DNA of 61,433 bases from an uncultured Selenomonadales bacterium (GCA_900315345.1 OMYP01000017.1:1-61433); one strand, 5' to 3'; positions 1-11,377 are shown, counted from the first letter of the stretch. Numbers and translations are program-made. Notes: generated by a model from the sequence alone, not told the origin.

Positions 1-189
1 GCTTATATTCCGGGTATCGGTCACAATCTGCAGGAACATTCCGTTGTTCTGATCAGGGGCGGCCGTGTAAAGGACCTGCCTGGCGTGCGTTACCATATCA
101 TTCGTGGTTCTCTGGATACTGCCGGCGTTGCAAACCGCAACCAGGGTCGTTCCAAGTACGGTGCAAAACGCGCTAAAGCTAAGAAATAA
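1..189 (+). CDS. rpsL: 30S ribosomal protein S12 (C-terminal part)
   Basis: The window opens inside this gene, and the last 62 codons read in frame to the stop at 187-189. The translated end ([20 protein letters not shown], then the [16 protein letters not shown] stretch and a lysine-rich tail) is the highly conserved S12 decoding-centre region. The protein sits at the A site of the 30S subunit and controls translational accuracy. It is followed by rpsG, fusA and tuf, the usual str operon order. The start and promoter lie outside the window. Confidence 0.97.
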   Translation, partial: AYIPGIGHNLQEHSVVLIRGGRVKDLPGVRYHIIRGSLDTAGVANRNQGRSKYGAKRAKAKK

Positions 190-233
190 TTTACGCGCTA
201 ATAACCAGGACTATTGAGAAATTAACGAATTGA

Positions 234-722
<489 letters not shown>

Positions 723-760
723 CGGCCTGACCCCGTTAATTAGTTTAGGAGGATGAAACA

Positions 761-2869
761 GTGGGCAGATTAATTCCGCTTGATAGAACAAGAAATATCG
801 GTATCATGGCACATATTGATGCCGGTAAGACCACCACCACAGAACGTATCCTGTTCTATACCGGTAAGACCCATAAAATCGGTGAAGTCCACGACGGAGC
901 CGCTACTATGGACTGGATGGTTCAGGAGCAGGAACGTGGTATTACGATTACTTCCGCTGCAACTACCTGCATGTGGGAAGGTTCCGAGAAGCAGTACGAC
1001 ACCCACCGTATCAACATTATTGATACTCCGGGCCACGTTGACTTTACGGTGGAAGTTGAACGTTCCCTGCGGGTTCTGGACGGAACGATTGCAGTATTTT
1101 CTGCCAAGGGCGGTGTTGAACCCCAGTCTGAAACCGTATGGCGTCAGGCTGACGAATACAAAGTACCGCGTATGGCATATGTCAATAAAATGGATATCGT
1201 CGGTGCTGATTTCTTCCATGTAATGGACATGATGCGTGACCGCCTGAACGCAAACCCTGTTGCGCTCCAGATTCCGATCGGATGCGAAGATCAGTTCCAG
1301 GGCATGGTTGACCTGATCCGTATGCAGGCCATTGTATACGGCGACGATATGGGCAAGGATGAAAAATTTGTGGAAATCCCTGCCGAAATGAAAGAGCAGG
1401 CTGAAGAATATCGCGGCATTCTGGTGGAAACTGTTGCCGAAGGTGACGACGACCTGATGATGAAATATCTGGAAGGCGAAGAAATCACTAACGAAGAACT
1501 GAAGGCTGCTATCCGCAAAGAGACTATTGAATGCAAACTGAATCCAGTATTCTGTGGTTCTTCTTATAAGAATAAAGGGATTCAGCCCTTGCTGGACGCA
1601 GTAGTCGATTATATGCCGGCTCCTACTGATATTGAAAGTATCAAGGGCATCAATCCGGAGACCGGGGAGGAAGATTCCCGCCCCACTTCCGACAGCGAAC
1701 CGTTCTCTGCGTTGGCATTCAAAATTGCTACCGACCCCTTTGTTGGCAAACTGGGATTCTTCCGGGTATATTCCGGTATGATCACTGCCGGTTCCTATGT
1801 TTATAACTCTTCCAAAGATAAACGGGAACGTATGGGACGTATCCTGCTGATGCATGCCAACCACCGGGAAGAAATTCCGGAAGCGTACTCCGGGGACATT
1901 GCTGCGGCTGTAGGCCTGAAATTTACAACGACCGGCGATACCCTTTGCGATGAAAAAGCCCCGATTATCCTGGAATCCATGGTATTCCCTGAGCCGGTTA
2001 TCTCCGTTGCGGTTGAACCCAAGACGAAAGCCGACCAGGAAAAAATGGGCATTGCCCTTCAGAAACTGGCGGAAGAAGATCCGACCTTTAAGGTACACAC
2101 GGATCCTGAAACAGCACAGACCATTATTTCCGGTATGGGCGAGCTGCATCTGGATATTATCGTTGACCGTCTGCTCCGGGAATTTAAAGTTGGATGTAAT
2201 GTTGGCAATCCTCAGGTTGCTTATCGTGAAACTATCCGCAAGGCGGTTAAATCCGAAGGCAAATTTATCCGTCAGTCCGGCGGTAAAGGCCAGTACGGTC
2301 ACTGCTGGCTGGAAATCACCCCGCTGGAAATGGGTGCCGGATTTACCTTCGAAAACAAGGTTGTGGGTGGTGCGATTCCGAAAGAATACATCGCTCCCAT
2401 TGAAGCTGGTGTTAAGGAAGCGATGGAAAGCGGCGTGGTAGCCGGTTATCCCATGGTTGATATCGGCGTAACCGTTTACGATGGTTCCTACCATGAAGTG
2501 GACTCTTCGGAAATGGCATTTAAGATTGCCGGTTCCATGGGCTTCAAGGCTGGTGCGGAAAAAGCTTCTCCGGTTCTCCTTGAGCCGTACATGAAAGTAG
2601 ATATTACGGTTCCGGAAGAATATATGGGCGATGTTATCGGCGACGTAAACTCCCGCCGCGGACGTATCGAGGGTATGGAAGCACGCAACGGCGCACAGGT
2701 TATCCACTCTTTTGTTCCTCTGGCATCTATGTTCGGCTATGCGACGGATCTGCGCAGTAAGACTCAGGGCCGTGGCACCTACACCATGCAGGTTGACCAT
2801 TACGAAGAAGTTCCCAAGAGCATTGCGGACGAGATCGTATCAAAAAATAAAGGAACAAAAGCTGAATAA
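761..2869 (+). CDS. fusA: Elongation factor G
   Basis: Ribosomal translocase GTPase of 702 residues, a little longer than the usual 690-700. It starts at GTG 761, after AGGAGG. The G domain has [12 protein letters not shown] near residue 17 (P-loop), switch region [16 protein letters not shown] and NKMD; the C-terminal domains IV and V follow. It moves tRNA and mRNA after peptide bond formation and takes part in ribosome recycling. It lies between rpsG and tuf, as in classical str operons. No internal frameshift is visible. Confidence 0.98.
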   Translation: MGRLIPLDRTRNIGIMAHIDAGKTTTTERILFYTGKTHKIGEVHDGAATMDWMVQEQERGITITSAATTCMWEGSEKQYDTHRINIIDTPGHVDFTVEVERSLRVLDGTIAVFSAKGGVEPQSETVWRQADEYKVPRMAYVNKMDIVGADFFHVMDMMRDRLNANPVALQIPIGCEDQFQGMVDLIRMQAIVYGDDMGKDEKFVEIPAEMKEQAEEYRGILVETVAEGDDDLMMKYLEGEEITNEELKAAIRKETIECKLNPVFCGSSYKNKGIQPLLDAVVDYMPAPTDIESIKGINPETGEEDSRPTSDSEPFSALAFKIATDPFVGKLGFFRVYSGMITAGSYVYNSSKDKRERMGRILLMHANHREEIPEAYSGDIAAAVGLKFTTTGDTLCDEKAPIILESMVFPEPVISVAVEPKTKADQEKMGIALQKLAEEDPTFKVHTDPETAQTIISGMGELHLDIIVDRLLREFKVGCNVGNPQVAYRETIRKAVKSEGKFIRQSGGKGQYGHCWLEITPLEMGAGFTFENKVVGGAIPKEYIAPIEAGVKEAMESGVVAGYPMVDIGVTVYDGSYHEVDSSEMAFKIAGSMGFKAGAEKASPVLLEPYMKVDITVPEEYMGDVIGDVNSRRGRIEGMEARNGAQVIHSFVPLASMFGYATDLRSKTQGRGTYTMQVDHYEEVPKSIADEIVSKNKGTKAE

Positions 2870-2936
2870 TAAATAAGCTGATCCTAATAAATTTTTATTA
2901 TAAATCATTATTTACACTTCTAAGGAGGAAGGAAAA

Positions 2937-4130
2937 ATGGCAAAGGCAAAGTTTGAAAGAACCAAACCGCATGTTAACATTGGTACCATTGGTCACGTAG
3001 ACCATGGCAAAACCACCCTGACTGCTGCTATCACCAAAGTTCTGGCTGAAAAAGGCGGCGCAGAATTCATGGATTACAGCATGATCGATAAGGCTCCGGA
3101 AGAAAGAGAACGCGGTATCACCATCAACACCGCACATGTAGAATATGAGACGGAAAACCGTCACTATGCACATGTTGACTGCCCCGGCCATGCCGACTAT
3201 GTAAAGAACATGATCACCGGCGCAGCACAGATGGACGGTGCTATCCTGGTTGTAAGCGCAGCTGACGGCCCCATGCCCCAGACTCGCGAACACATTCTGC
3301 TGTCCCGTCAGGTAGGCGTACCTGCCATGGTAGTTTATCTGAACAAAGCAGACATGGTTGACGATCCGGAACTGATTGAACTGGTCGAAATGGAAGTTCG
3401 TGACCTGCTGAGCAGCTATGAATTCCCCGGCGACGATATTCCTATCGTAGTAGGTTCCGCCCTGAAAGCTCTGGAAGGTGACAAGAGCGAAATCGGTGAA
3501 GGCAGCATCTTGAAACTGATGGAAGAAGTAGACAACTATATTCCGACTCCGGAACGCCCCACCGACAAACCGTTCCTGATGCCTGTTGAAGACGTGTTCA
3601 CCATCACCGGTCGCGGTACCGTAGCTACCGGCCGTATCGAACGCGGCTCAGCTCATGTAGGCGATCCTGTTGAAATCGTTGGCATGAAAGATGAGAAAAA
3701 ATCCACCGTTATCACCGGTCTGGAAATGTTCCGCAAGACTCTGGACGAAGCTCTGGCTGGCGACAATGTAGGCGCACTGCTCCGTGGCGTAGACCGTAAA
3801 GAAATCGAACGTGGCCAGGTACTGGCTAAGCCGGGCAGCGTACATCCCCATACCCATTTTACCGGTCAGGTTTACGTTCTGAAAAAAGAAGAAGGCGGTC
3901 GTCATACCCCGTTCTTTAACGGCTATCGTCCCCAGTTCTACTTCCGTACTACTGACGTTACCGGTTCCGTAAAACTGCCGGAAGGCACTGAGATGGTAAT
4001 GCCTGGCGATAACGTTGACATGGAAATCACCCTGATCACCCCGATCGCTATGGAACAGGGCCTGCGCTTCGCTATCCGTGAAGGCGGTCATACCGTAGGC
4101 GCCGGCGTTGTTGGCGATATCATTGAATAA
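2937..4130 (+). CDS. tuf: Elongation factor Tu
   Basis: 397-residue GTPase that carries aminoacyl-tRNA to the ribosomal A site. GHVDHGKTT, the DCPGHADY G3 element and NKAD are all present, followed by the two beta-barrel domains. AAGGAGGA precedes the ATG at good spacing. The 67-nt gap after fusA is AT-rich and could hold a separate promoter, but I see no convincing -35/-10 pair. The 3' end of the gene overlaps the -35 element of the promoter that probably drives the next operon. Confidence 0.98.
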   Translation: MAKAKFERTKPHVNIGTIGHVDHGKTTLTAAITKVLAEKGGAEFMDYSMIDKAPEERERGITINTAHVEYETENRHYAHVDCPGHADYVKNMITGAAQMDGAILVVSAADGPMPQTREHILLSRQVGVPAMVVYLNKADMVDDPELIELVEMEVRDLLSSYEFPGDDIPIVVGSALKALEGDKSEIGEGSILKLMEEVDNYIPTPERPTDKPFLMPVEDVFTITGRGTVATGRIERGSAHVGDPVEIVGMKDEKKSTVITGLEMFRKTLDEALAGDNVGALLRGVDRKEIERGQVLAKPGSVHPHTHFTGQVYVLKKEEGGRHTPFFNGYRPQFYFRTTDVTGSVKLPEGTEMVMPGDNVDMEITLITPIAMEQGLRFAIREGGHTVGAGVVGDIIE

Positions 4131-4151
4131 TTTCTGAATCTGTGTTATAAT
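4123..4151 (+). promoter_or_regulatory. Promoter of the S10 operon
   Basis: TTGAAT at 4123-4128, a 17-nt spacer and TATAAT at 4146-4151 with an upstream TGn (TGTTATAAT). The -35 element overlaps the last codons of tuf. Transcription would begin near 4158, giving an rpsJ leader of about 160 nt. Confidence 0.75.
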
Positions 4152-4170
4152 ATTGATCTTAGATCCCGGT

Positions 4171-4263
4171 ATGAGGGGCTTAAGACAGCCCCTCATATTC
4201 TTATGTTTATTGGCAACTGCGATGATGTGAAAGGTTGCTTGCCTGTCCTGCCTTGCAGACAGG
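4171..4263 (+). promoter_or_regulatory. Two-hairpin leader of the S10 operon
   Basis: Inside the predicted rpsJ leader are two stems. ATGAGGGGC pairs with GCCCCTCAT (4171-4179 with 4188-4196), and CCTGTC pairs with GACAGG (4242-4247 with 4258-4263). The first is not followed by a strong T-run, so it could be a weak terminator for tuf, an attenuator, or a ribosomal-protein binding leader. I do not recognise it as a named leader family. Confidence 0.4.
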
Positions 4264-4319
4264 GAGATTTTCACGGAGTATGTCCGTTCTTAGAAACTGG
4301 GCGATTGGAGGAATAATTA

Positions 4320-4631
4320 ATGGCTAAAGCACAAAAAATCAGAATACGCCTGAAAGCGTATGACCACACCGCTCTTGACCAGAGCGCTGCCAAGATCGTA
4401 GACACGGCGAAACGTACCGGCGCACAGGTTTCCGGCCCGATCCCGCTGCCTACCGAAAAGAACATTTATACGATTCTGCGTTCCCCGCATGTCAACAAAG
4501 ATTCCCGTGAGCAGTTCGAAATGCGCACTCACAAACGTCTGGTAGACATTCTGGAGCCGACCCCGAAGACGGTTGACGCCTTGATGCGTCTGGACCTGCC
4601 GGCCGGCGTAGACATCGAAATCAAACTGTGA
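4320..4631 (+). CDS. rpsJ: 30S ribosomal protein S10
   Basis: 103 residues, typical length, beginning [16 protein letters not shown] and ending with the conserved [10 protein letters not shown]. Besides its place in the 30S head, S10 (NusE) takes part in antitermination with NusB. First gene of the S10 operon: rplC follows after a spacer that contains AGGAGG. TTGGAGGA precedes the ATG. Confidence 0.97.
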   Translation: MAKAQKIRIRLKAYDHTALDQSAAKIVDTAKRTGAQVSGPIPLPTEKNIYTILRSPHVNKDSREQFEMRTHKRLVDILEPTPKTVDALMRLDLPAGVDIEIKL

Positions 4632-4644
4632 GGAGGTGCTAACG

Positions 4645-5283
4645 ATGGCTAAAGGAATTATTGGCAAGAAGCTGGGAATGACCCAGATTTTTGAAGAGGA
4701 TGGCAAGTTCATTCCTGTTACAGTTGTGTTAGCAGGCCCCTGCACTGTCATTCAAAATAAAACAGAAGAAACTGACGGATACAATGCGATCCAGGTCGGT
4801 TTCGGCGAAGTTAGCGAAAAGAAAGTGACAAAACCGGAAAAGGGTCACTTCGCAAAAGCAGGTGTTGCTCCTGCTGAATTTGTTAAGGAATTACGTCTGG
4901 ACGCTCCGTCCGACTTAAAACCGGGTGACGTAATCAAAGCCGATGTGTTCGCAGCCGGAGAACTGGTTGACGTAAGCGGTATCAGCCGCGGAAAAGGCTT
5001 TGCAGGCACTATTAAGCGTCATAATTTCGGTCGCGGCCCAATGAAGCACGGTTCCAAATCTCATCGCGAACCTGGCTCCATGGGACCCATGCATTCCGGC
5101 CCCGGCGGCAGGGTAATCAAAGGCAAAAAACTGCCTGGCCGTATGGGAGGCACGAATGCTACCGTTCAATGCCTGACCATTGCAAAGGTAGACACTGAAC
5201 GCAACCTTATCCTTATCCACGGTTCCATTCCCGGAGCTAATGGCAGCTGCGTGGTAATTAAGGAAGCCGTGAAAGGTAAGTAA
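4645..5283 (+). CDS. rplC: 50S ribosomal protein L3
   Basis: 212 residues. ATG 4645 is chosen because AGGAGG (4631-4636) lies 8 nt upstream; an earlier in-frame ATG at 4636 overlaps that site. [16 protein letters not shown] is the family N-terminus, and the internal loop rich in Gly and His ([20 protein letters not shown]) reaches the peptidyl transferase centre. L3 starts assembly of the 50S subunit near the 3' end of 23S rRNA. Confidence 0.97.
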   Translation: MAKGIIGKKLGMTQIFEEDGKFIPVTVVLAGPCTVIQNKTEETDGYNAIQVGFGEVSEKKVTKPEKGHFAKAGVAPAEFVKELRLDAPSDLKPGDVIKADVFAAGELVDVSGISRGKGFAGTIKRHNFGRGPMKHGSKSHREPGSMGPMHSGPGGRVIKGKKLPGRMGGTNATVQCLTIAKVDTERNLILIHGSIPGANGSCVVIKEAVKGK

Positions 5284-5312
5284 TTCAGACGACAGAAAGG
5301 AGGATGCTTCAT

Positions 5313-5942
5313 ATGCCGAAGTTATCTGTATATAACATGGCCGGCAAAACCACCGGCGAAGAAATCGAATTAAATGAAGAAGTATTTGGCGTTGAGTTTA
5401 ATGAACCTGTAGTTCATCAGGCTGTCGTTATGCAGCAGGCCAACCAGCGTCAGGGCACTTCTGCTACCAAGACCCGCGGTATGGTTCGCGGCGGCGGCAG
5501 GAAACCCTGGAAACAGAAAGGGACCGGTCATGCCCGTGTAGGTTCCACCCGCTCCCCGTTGTGGGTAGGCGGCGGCACCACCTTTGGACCGCAGCCCCGC
5601 AGCTATGCCAAAGACATGACCCGTAAAGCGCGTCGTCTGGCGATTCGCTGTGCTTTATCCGCAAAAGTTGCAGCTGGTCAGCTGGTAATCATCGACAACA
5701 TCGCTTTTGATGATTTCAAGACCAAACGCACCATTGAGATGTTGGACGCTTTTGAAGCTGCAGAGAATAAGACCCTCATTATCACCAATGGTGAAAATGA
5801 AAATGTTGAACTGTCCGCCCGCAACATCCGTAAAGTTACCGTCATCAACAACGGCGGTCTGAACTGCTTCGATCTGTTGCATAATAACAAGGTATTCCTG
5901 GACAAGAATGCCGTAGAAAAGATTGAGGAGGTACTTGCATAA
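5313..5942 (+). CDS. rplD: 50S ribosomal protein L4
   Basis: 209 residues, starting at ATG 5313 (AAAGGAGG at 5296-5303). The alternative ATG at 5304 abuts the ribosome binding site. The long Arg/Gly-rich loop around residues 50-85 (TKTRGMVRGGGRKPWKQKG) enters the exit tunnel. In other bacteria L4 represses its own operon; no matching leader could be confirmed here. The stop and the rplW start overlap as TAATG, so the two are probably translationally coupled. Confidence 0.97.
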   Translation: MPKLSVYNMAGKTTGEEIELNEEVFGVEFNEPVVHQAVVMQQANQRQGTSATKTRGMVRGGGRKPWKQKGTGHARVGSTRSPLWVGGGTTFGPQPRSYAKDMTRKARRLAIRCALSAKVAAGQLVIIDNIAFDDFKTKRTIEMLDAFEAAENKTLIITNGENENVELSARNIRKVTVINNGGLNCFDLLHNNKVFLDKNAVEKIEEVLA

Positions 5943-6232
5943 TGGCTGCTAATCCTCGCGACGTATTGCTCCGGCCTATCATCACTGAAAAATCTTCCCT
6001 GATGATGCAGGAGAATAAATATACTTTTAAAGTTCCGGTAACTGCAAATAAGACTGAGATCCGCCAGGCTGTAGAGTCCATCTGGAATGTGAAGGTTTTG
6101 TCCGTTACAACGGTTCGCGTAAGCGGCAAATTAAAACGGATGGGCAGAAACGTCGGCCGGACATCTGACTATAAAAAAGCAATCGTAAGACTGGCAGAAG
6201 GCCAGACGATTCCTGTGTTTGAAGGAATGTAA
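5942..6232 (+). CDS. rplW: 50S ribosomal protein L23
   Basis: 96 residues. L23 sits at the tunnel exit and is the docking point for trigger factor and signal recognition particle. The N-terminal PRDVLLRPIITEKS is typical of the family. The start overlaps the rplD stop by one base (TAATG), with GAGGAGG just upstream inside rplD. rplB follows 13 nt later. Confidence 0.96.
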   Translation: MAANPRDVLLRPIITEKSSLMMQENKYTFKVPVTANKTEIRQAVESIWNVKVLSVTTVRVSGKLKRMGRNVGRTSDYKKAIVRLAEGQTIPVFEGM

Positions 6233-6245
6233 GGAGGGAAGCTAA

Positions 6246-7076
6246 ATGGCGATTAAAAGCTACAATCCGTATTCTCCTTCGAGACGTTTCATGACAACGT
6301 CTTCCTTCGAAGAGATTACGACAGATAAACCTTATCGTCCCCTGGTTGAGAAACTGAACAAGCATGCCGGACGCAATAATACCGGTAAAATGACGGTTCG
6401 TCATCAGGGCGGCGGTACTAAAAGACAGTATCGTATCATTGATTTTAAACGCAACAAAGACGGTATTCCTGCAAAAGTTGCTACCATCGAATACGATCCG
6501 AACCGTAATGCCCGTATCGCACTGCTCAACTATGTTGACGGTGAAAAACGTTACATTCTGGCACCTCTGGATCTGAAAGTAGGGGACAAAGTGGTAAGCG
6601 GTCCGGATGCAGATATCAAAACCGGCAACTGCCTGCCTCTGAAGAACATTCCCGTCGGTACTCTGGTACACAATGTGGAACTGAAGATCGGTAAGGGCGG
6701 TCAGATGGCACGCTCCGCCGGCGCCGTTGTACAGCTGATGGCTAAAGAGGGCGATTATGCGCTGTTGCGTCTGCCTTCCGGCGAAGTACGCAAAGTACAT
6801 ATCAACTGCCGCGCTACCATCGGCCAGGTTGGCAATCTGGAATTTGAAAACATCACCATCGGTAAGGCCGGTCGTTCCCGCTGGCTGGGCATCCGTCCCG
6901 CTAACCGCGGCGTAGTAATGAACCCCAATGACCATCCCCATGGCGGCGGCGAAGGCCACAGCCCGGTTGGTCGCAAGCGCCCTGTTACCCCCTGGGGCAA
7001 GGCTGCCTTTGGCGTTCGTACTCGTAAGAGCAAAAAATCTTCTACTAAGTTAATTGTAAGCCGCAGAACGAAATAA
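6246..7076 (+). CDS. rplB: 50S ribosomal protein L2
   Basis: 276 residues. L2 is a core protein of the 50S needed for subunit joining and peptidyl transfer. The [20 protein letters not shown] stretch near the C-terminus, with the functionally important His, is intact. The N-terminus [14 protein letters not shown] matches other Bacillota. AAGGAGGGAAGCTA precedes the ATG. Confidence 0.97.
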   Translation: MAIKSYNPYSPSRRFMTTSSFEEITTDKPYRPLVEKLNKHAGRNNTGKMTVRHQGGGTKRQYRIIDFKRNKDGIPAKVATIEYDPNRNARIALLNYVDGEKRYILAPLDLKVGDKVVSGPDADIKTGNCLPLKNIPVGTLVHNVELKIGKGGQMARSAGAVVQLMAKEGDYALLRLPSGEVRKVHINCRATIGQVGNLEFENITIGKAGRSRWLGIRPANRGVVMNPNDHPHGGGEGHSPVGRKRPVTPWGKAAFGVRTRKSKKSSTKLIVSRRTK

Positions 7077-7101
7077 TTGTTGAGAGAAAGGAGGCTTATC
7101 A

Positions 7102-7383
7102 GTGTCTAGATCAGTTAAAAAAGGACCTTATGTACATCCGAGCCTGTTAAAAAAAGTTGATGCACTTAATGCCGCAAATGATAAAAAGGTTGTTAAGACC
7201 TGGTCCCGCGCTTCTATGATTTTACCGTCGTTTGTTGGACATACCATTGCGGTTCATGACGGACGCAAACATGTTCCGGTATTCATTACCGAAGATATGG
7301 TAGGCCATAAGCTGGGAGAATTCGCTCCTACCCGTACCTATAGAGGCCATCAGGACAAGAAAGCAGATACTACAGGAAAGTGA
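7102..7383 (+). CDS. rpsS: 30S ribosomal protein S19
   Basis: 93 residues, GTG start at 7102 after [27 protein letters not shown] and the conserved [16 protein letters not shown] identify it. S19 binds the 30S head with S13. Located between rplB and rplV as usual. Confidence 0.96.
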   Translation: MSRSVKKGPYVHPSLLKKVDALNAANDKKVVKTWSRASMILPSFVGHTIAVHDGRKHVPVFITEDMVGHKLGEFAPTRTYRGHQDKKADTTGK

Positions 7384-7393
7384 GGAATAAGTA

Positions 7394-7726
7394 ATGGAAG
7401 TTAACGCTACTGCAAAATATATCCGCATTGCTCCTCGTAAACTGCGCATAGTTATGAACCTGATCCGCGGTAAAAAAGTATCCGATGCTTTCGCTATTTT
7501 GAAGTTTACACCGAAAGTTGGTTCTGAAGTTGTGGAAAAGGTATTGCGCAGCGCTGTTGCCAATGCTGAACATAATAATGACATGAATGTGGACAACCTG
7601 TTCGTATCATCCTGCTATGTCGACCAGGGTCCTACACTGAAACGAATCCATCCGCGTTCCCGTGGACAGGCCTTCAAAATCTTGAAGCATTCCAGCCACG
7701 TAACCGTTTGTGTTTCTGAGAAATAA
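7394..7726 (+). CDS. rplV: 50S ribosomal protein L22
   Basis: 110 residues. A globular part on the 50S surface and a long beta hairpin (around residues 78-100) line the narrow part of the exit tunnel, a site of macrolide resistance mutations. It starts 10 nt after rpsS, behind a weak GAGGAA ribosome binding site. The central IRGKKVSDA matches the family. Confidence 0.96.
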   Translation: MEVNATAKYIRIAPRKLRIVMNLIRGKKVSDAFAILKFTPKVGSEVVEKVLRSAVANAEHNNDMNVDNLFVSSCYVDQGPTLKRIHPRSRGQAFKILKHSSHVTVCVSEK

Positions 7727-7753
7727 TAATCCCGGATAAGGAGGGTAATGACA

Positions 7754-8422
7754 GTGGGTCAGAAAGTTAATCCGCATGGTCTGCGCGTCGGCGTGATCAA
7801 AGGTTGGGAATCCAACTGGTATGCCGACAAAGACTATGAAAAATTCTTACTGGAAGATATTAAAATCCGTGAATTCATTAAAGAAAAATTGTTCCTGTCC
7901 GGAATTTCCAAGGTTGATATTGAGCGCGCCTCCAATAAGGCACGTATCACAATCTATACCGCAAAGCCGGGCATGGTTATCGGCCGTCAGGGAAGCAACA
8001 TTGAGCTGCTGAAAAAAGACCTGAAGAAGATGACCTCTGCTAACGTAGATATCAATATCCAGGAAATCAAACAGCCGGATATGGATGCTACGCTGGTAGC
8101 TGAAAATATCGCAAGCCAGCTGGAGCGCCGTATCGCTTTCCGCCGCGCTATGAAACAGTGCGTTGGTCGTACCATGCGAATGGGCGCAAAAGGTATTAAA
8201 GTGAAAGTTGGCGGTCGTCTGGGCGGTGCTGAAATTGCCCGCAGCGAAAGTTATCGCGAGGGCTCCATCCCGCTGCACACTTTGCGTGCTGACATCGACT
8301 ACGGTACTGCGGAAGCCCATACAACCTATGGCCGTATTGGTGTAAAGGTATGGATCAATAAAGGTGAAGTCCTGCCGGAAAGCAAGGCAGCAGCTAAGAC
8401 TGCATCCGCAAAGGAGGCATAA
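7754..8422 (+). CDS. rpsC: 30S ribosomal protein S3
   Basis: 222 residues from GTG 7754. The upstream in-frame ATG at 7748 is only 2-3 nt from AAGGAGGG (7738-7745), whereas the GTG is about 9 nt away and yields the family N-terminus [16 protein letters not shown] domain with VIGRQG (GxxG loop) lies near residues 75-80. S3 forms the mRNA entry site and contributes to helicase activity. The C-terminal tail is Ala/Lys-rich. Confidence 0.95.
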   Translation: MGQKVNPHGLRVGVIKGWESNWYADKDYEKFLLEDIKIREFIKEKLFLSGISKVDIERASNKARITIYTAKPGMVIGRQGSNIELLKKDLKKMTSANVDINIQEIKQPDMDATLVAENIASQLERRIAFRRAMKQCVGRTMRMGAKGIKVKVGGRLGGAEIARSESYREGSIPLHTLRADIDYGTAEAHTTYGRIGVKVWINKGEVLPESKAAAKTASAKEA

Positions 8423-8427
8423 GGAAA

Positions 8428-8883
8428 ATGTTATTACCGAACAGAGTGAAACATCGTAAACAGCACAGAGGCCGTATGAAAGGCCGTGCAATGCGTGGCA
8501 ATAAAATCTGCCATGGCGATTTCGGCCTGGTTGCCCTGGAACCGGCCTGGATTACGAACCGCCAGATTGAAGCGGCCCGTATTGCCATGACCCGTTATAT
8601 CAAACGTGGCGGTCAGGTATGGATCCAGATTTTCCCGGACAAGCCGATTACAGCAAAACCGGCTGAAACCCGTATGGGTTCCGGCAAAGGCTCTCCGGAA
8701 TACTGGGTAGCAGTAGTAAAGCCCGGTCGTGTCCTGTTTGAAATGGGCGGCGTAGGGGAAACCGAAGCAAAAGAAGCTATGCGTCTTGCCGGTCATAAGC
8801 TCCCCATCAAAACCAAATTTGTTACAAAGGCTCAGTTGGAAGCCGAAACTGCCGTAGAAGCAAAGGGTGGTGAAGCTGAATGA
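8428..8883 (+). CDS. rplP: 50S ribosomal protein L16
   Basis: 151 residues, slightly longer than the common 137-145 because of an acidic C-terminal extension ([13 protein letters not shown]). The N-terminus [19 protein letters not shown] is diagnostic. L16 helps position A-site tRNA. Its stop overlaps the rpmC start (ATGA), suggesting coupled translation. Confidence 0.96.
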   Translation: MLLPNRVKHRKQHRGRMKGRAMRGNKICHGDFGLVALEPAWITNRQIEAARIAMTRYIKRGGQVWIQIFPDKPITAKPAETRMGSGKGSPEYWVAVVKPGRVLFEMGGVGETEAKEAMRLAGHKLPIKTKFVTKAQLEAETAVEAKGGEAE

Positions 8884-9074
8884 AAATGAATGAAATCAGA
8901 GAGTTATCTGCTGAAGATTTAGATAAGAAACTGGCAGAATTAAAAGAAGAACTGTTTAACTTGCGTTTTCAGATGGCAACCGGACAATGTGAGAATCCCA
9001 TGAAGATCCACGAAGTAAAAAAATCCATTGCCAGAATCAAAACCGTTCAGCGTCAGAACGAGATCAACGCATAA
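8880..9074 (+). CDS. rpmC: 50S ribosomal protein L29
   Basis: 64 residues, all-helical, with [29 protein letters not shown]. Together with L23 it borders the tunnel exit. The start overlaps the rplP stop; a second ATG at 8886 is equally possible, as no strong ribosome binding site separates them. Confidence 0.95.
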   Translation: MKMNEIRELSAEDLDKKLAELKEELFNLRFQMATGQCENPMKIHEVKKSIARIKTVQRQNEINA

Positions 9075-9106
9075 GGTTTTGAAGCTTAATTAAGGAGGAA
9101 ACAGTC

Positions 9107-9367
9107 GTGACCGTAGAAAGAAATGCGCGTGTCAGCCGTGTTGGCAGAGTTGTCAGCGATAAGATGCAGAAAACTATCGTTGTTGCTATTGAACGTTTCG
9201 TTCAGCATCCGCTCTACAAAAAAGGCGTAAAGAACACGATTAAATTTAAGGCACATGATGAAAACAACGAAGCGCATATCGGCGATCTGGTAAAAATTAC
9301 CCAGACCCGTCCGCTGTCCAAGGATAAATGCTGGCGCCTGGTTGAAATCTTAGAGCGTGCGAAATAA
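9107..9367 (+). CDS. rpsQ: 30S ribosomal protein S17
   Basis: 86 residues, GTG start after AAGGAGGAAACAGTC. An OB-fold primary binder of 16S r[23 protein letters not shown] and the C-terminal [18 protein letters not shown] are typical. Lies between rpmC and rplN as usual for the operon. Confidence 0.95.
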   Translation: MTVERNARVSRVGRVVSDKMQKTIVVAIERFVQHPLYKKGVKNTIKFKAHDENNEAHIGDLVKITQTRPLSKDKCWRLVEILERAK

Positions 9368-9411
9368 TTGTAATTGCCAGGTTGTTTTGAATCTGGCAAG
9401 GGAGGTTAAAG

Positions 9412-9780
9412 ATGATTCAACAACAGACAATTCTTAATGTCGGCGACAACACCGGCGCTAAGAAGGTTATGTGCATCCGCGTAATGGGCGGTTCTTTCCG
9501 GAAATATGCCAACATTGGAGACATCATTGTTTGTTCTGTTAAAGATGCAGCACCCGGAGGCGTTGTTAAGAAAGGTGACGTTGTAAAGGCCGTTGTTGTT
9601 CGTTCTACAAAAGGACTTCATCGTAAAGACGGTTCCTATATCCGCTTTGATGAAAACGCCGCAGTAGTAATCAAAGACGACAAGAGCCCCCGCGGAACCC
9701 GTATATTTGGGCCTGTAGCCCGCGAGCTGCGTGAAAAAGACTTTATGAAGATTATTTCTCTGGCACCGGAAGTGCTGTAA
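9412..9780 (+). CDS. rplN: 50S ribosomal protein L14
   Basis: 122 residues, the invariant family length, starting [20 protein letters not shown]14 lies at the subunit interface, forms bridges to the 30S, and is where the silencing factor RsfS binds. Often the first gene of the spc operon; no separate promoter is evident in the 44 nt upstream. Confidence 0.96.
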   Translation: MIQQQTILNVGDNTGAKKVMCIRVMGGSFRKYANIGDIIVCSVKDAAPGGVVKKGDVVKAVVVRSTKGLHRKDGSYIRFDENAAVVIKDDKSPRGTRIFGPVARELREKDFMKIISLAPEVL

Positions 9781-9818
9781 GAAATCAGATAAAGCACAAT
9801 AGGAGGTGTTCTTAAAAC

Positions 9819-10148
9819 ATGGCTACTGCTGTAAAGCTGCATGTTAAAAAAGGCGATACCGTTCAGGTTCTGTCCGGTAAGGACAAAGGCAAGGAAGGAA
9901 AAATCCTGACCGCCCTGCCGAAAAAAGGAAAGGTTATCGTGGAAGGCGTAAATAAGGTAAAACGCCATACAAAACCGTCCCAGACCAACCCTCAGGGTGG
10001 TATTGTGACAAAAGAAGCTGCCATTGCTTCCTGCAAAGTAATGCTGGTTTGCCCCAGCTGCAAAAAACCGACCCGTATTGCACACAAGCTTGAGGATGGA
10101 AAATCCAAGAGGGTCTGCAAACACTGCGGCGAAGTAATTGATAAATAA
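9819..10148 (+). CDS. rplX: 50S ribosomal protein L24
   Basis: 109 residues. A KOW motif lies near the N-terminus ([20 protein letters not shown]). The C-terminal half has CPSCKKPTR and CKHCGEVID, a four-cysteine pattern commonly kept in Bacillota L24. L24 initiates early 50S assembly. AATAGGAGGTG precedes the ATG. Confidence 0.95.
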   Translation: MATAVKLHVKKGDTVQVLSGKDKGKEGKILTALPKKGKVIVEGVNKVKRHTKPSQTNPQGGIVTKEAAIASCKVMLVCPSCKKPTRIAHKLEDGKSKRVCKHCGEVIDK

Positions 10149-10175
10149 TATCCGGGAAAGGAGGAAACATTGTAA

Positions 10176-10721
10176 ATGGCCAAGACCAGACTGCAAGAAA
10201 AATATTTATCTGAAGTTGTGAAAGCACTGACTGATAAATTCCAGTATAAAAACGTAATGGAAATTCCCAAAGTGGAAAAAGTAATCATTAACATGGGTAT
10301 TGGTGAAGCCGTTGCCAACAGCAAGGCATTAGATTCCGCCGTAGCCGAAATGGTAACGATTGCCGGACAGAAGCCGGTCATCACCAAAGCCAAGAAATCC
10401 ATCGCTGCATTCAAACTGCGCGCAGGCATGCCTATCGGCGCAAAAGTTACCCTGCGCGGCGATCGCATGTATTATTTCCTTGACAAGCTGATGAACGTGG
10501 CACTGCCCCGCGTGCGTGACTTCCGCGGTGTAAGCGCAACATCTTTTGACGGCCGCGGCAACTACGCCCTGGGCCTGAAAGAACAGTTAATTTTCCCGGA
10601 AATCGAATATGACAAGGTTGACAAAGTGCATGGCATGGATATCATTATTGTAACCACTGCCAAAACCGATGAAGAAGCCCGCGAATTGCTGCGGCTCCTG
10701 GGAATGCCGTTCGCAGCATAA
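10176..10721 (+). CDS. rplE: 50S ribosomal protein L5
   Basis: 181 residues. L5 binds 5S rRNA and contacts S13 and P-site tRNA. Family landmarks are [15 protein letters not shown] ([15 protein letters not shown]), [20 protein letters not shown] and the terminal GMPF. AAAGGAGGAAACATTGTAA precedes the ATG at a slightly long spacing. Confidence 0.96.
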   Translation: MAKTRLQEKYLSEVVKALTDKFQYKNVMEIPKVEKVIINMGIGEAVANSKALDSAVAEMVTIAGQKPVITKAKKSIAAFKLRAGMPIGAKVTLRGDRMYYFLDKLMNVALPRVRDFRGVSATSFDGRGNYALGLKEQLIFPEIEYDKVDKVHGMDIIIVTTAKTDEEARELLRLLGMPFAA

Positions 10722-10738
10722 GTAAGGAGGAAATAATT

Positions 10739-10924
10739 TTGGCTAAGACAGCACTGATTGAAAAATGGAGTAAAGAACCGAAATTTAAAGTTCGTCATTA
10801 CAACCGCTGCAAAATCTGCGGCCGCCCCCATGCTTACCTGCGTAAGTTCGGTATGTGCCGTATCTGCTTCCGTGAATACGCATACAAAGGCGAGATTCCC
10901 GGCGTAACAAAAGCAAGCTGGTAA
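10739..10924 (+). CDS. rpsZ: 30S ribosomal protein S14, zinc-binding type
   Basis: 61 residues from TTG 10739, with AAGGAGGAAATAA in front. The short zinc type is shown by CKICGRPH and CRICF, two CxxC pairs. The longer C-minus paralog, where present, is usually induced under zinc starvation and lies elsewhere. The symbol rpsZ (rpsN in many annotations) follows Bacillota usage. Confidence 0.95.
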   Translation: MAKTALIEKWSKEPKFKVRHYNRCKICGRPHAYLRKFGMCRICFREYAYKGEIPGVTKASW

Positions 10925-10954
10925 CAAGCATCTAAGAAAGGAGGCCATTGAATA

Positions 10955-11353
10955 ATGGTAATGACTGATCCGATCGCCGATATGCTTACACGTATCCGTA
11001 ACGCAAATTCGGTTTATCATGATAAAGTTGAAATCCCCGGTTCCAAGATCAAAGAGGCGATTGCCGTGATTCTGAAGGACGAAGGGTTCATTAAAGATTT
11101 TGAAGTAATTGAAGATAACAAACAGAATGTTATCAAAGTAAGCCTGAAATACGGCGCTAACCGCGAAAAAGTAATTTCCGGCCTCAAACGTATTTCCAAA
11201 CCTGGTCTGCGCGTATATTCCCAGAAAGATCAGCTGCCGAAAGTTCTCGGTGGTCTGGGTATCGCCATCATCTCCACATCCCATGGGCTGATGACCGATA
11301 AAGCGGCCCGCAAAGCCGGTCTGGGCGGCGAAGTTCTGGCATACGTTTGGTAA
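10955..11353 (+). CDS. rpsH: 30S ribosomal protein S8
   Basis: 132 residues. ATG 10955 is preferred over ATG 10961, because AAAGGAGG at 10937-10944 gives 10 nt spacing and [17 protein letters not shown] is the common Bacillota N-terminus. S8 binds the central domain of 16S rRNA. The C-terminal [26 protein letters not shown] is conserved. Confidence 0.96.
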   Translation: MVMTDPIADMLTRIRNANSVYHDKVEIPGSKIKEAIAVILKDEGFIKDFEVIEDNKQNVIKVSLKYGANREKVISGLKRISKPGLRVYSQKDQLPKVLGGLGIAIISTSHGLMTDKAARKAGLGGEVLAYVW

Positions 11354-11377
11354 TACTATAAAGGAGGTACCGTTTAA

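Noticed and set aside
770..2800. 676-codon open frame on the minus strand opposite fusA
   Set aside because: It mirrors fusA, lacks a ribosome binding site and shows no family motif; long antisense frames arise from the codon bias of highly expressed genes.
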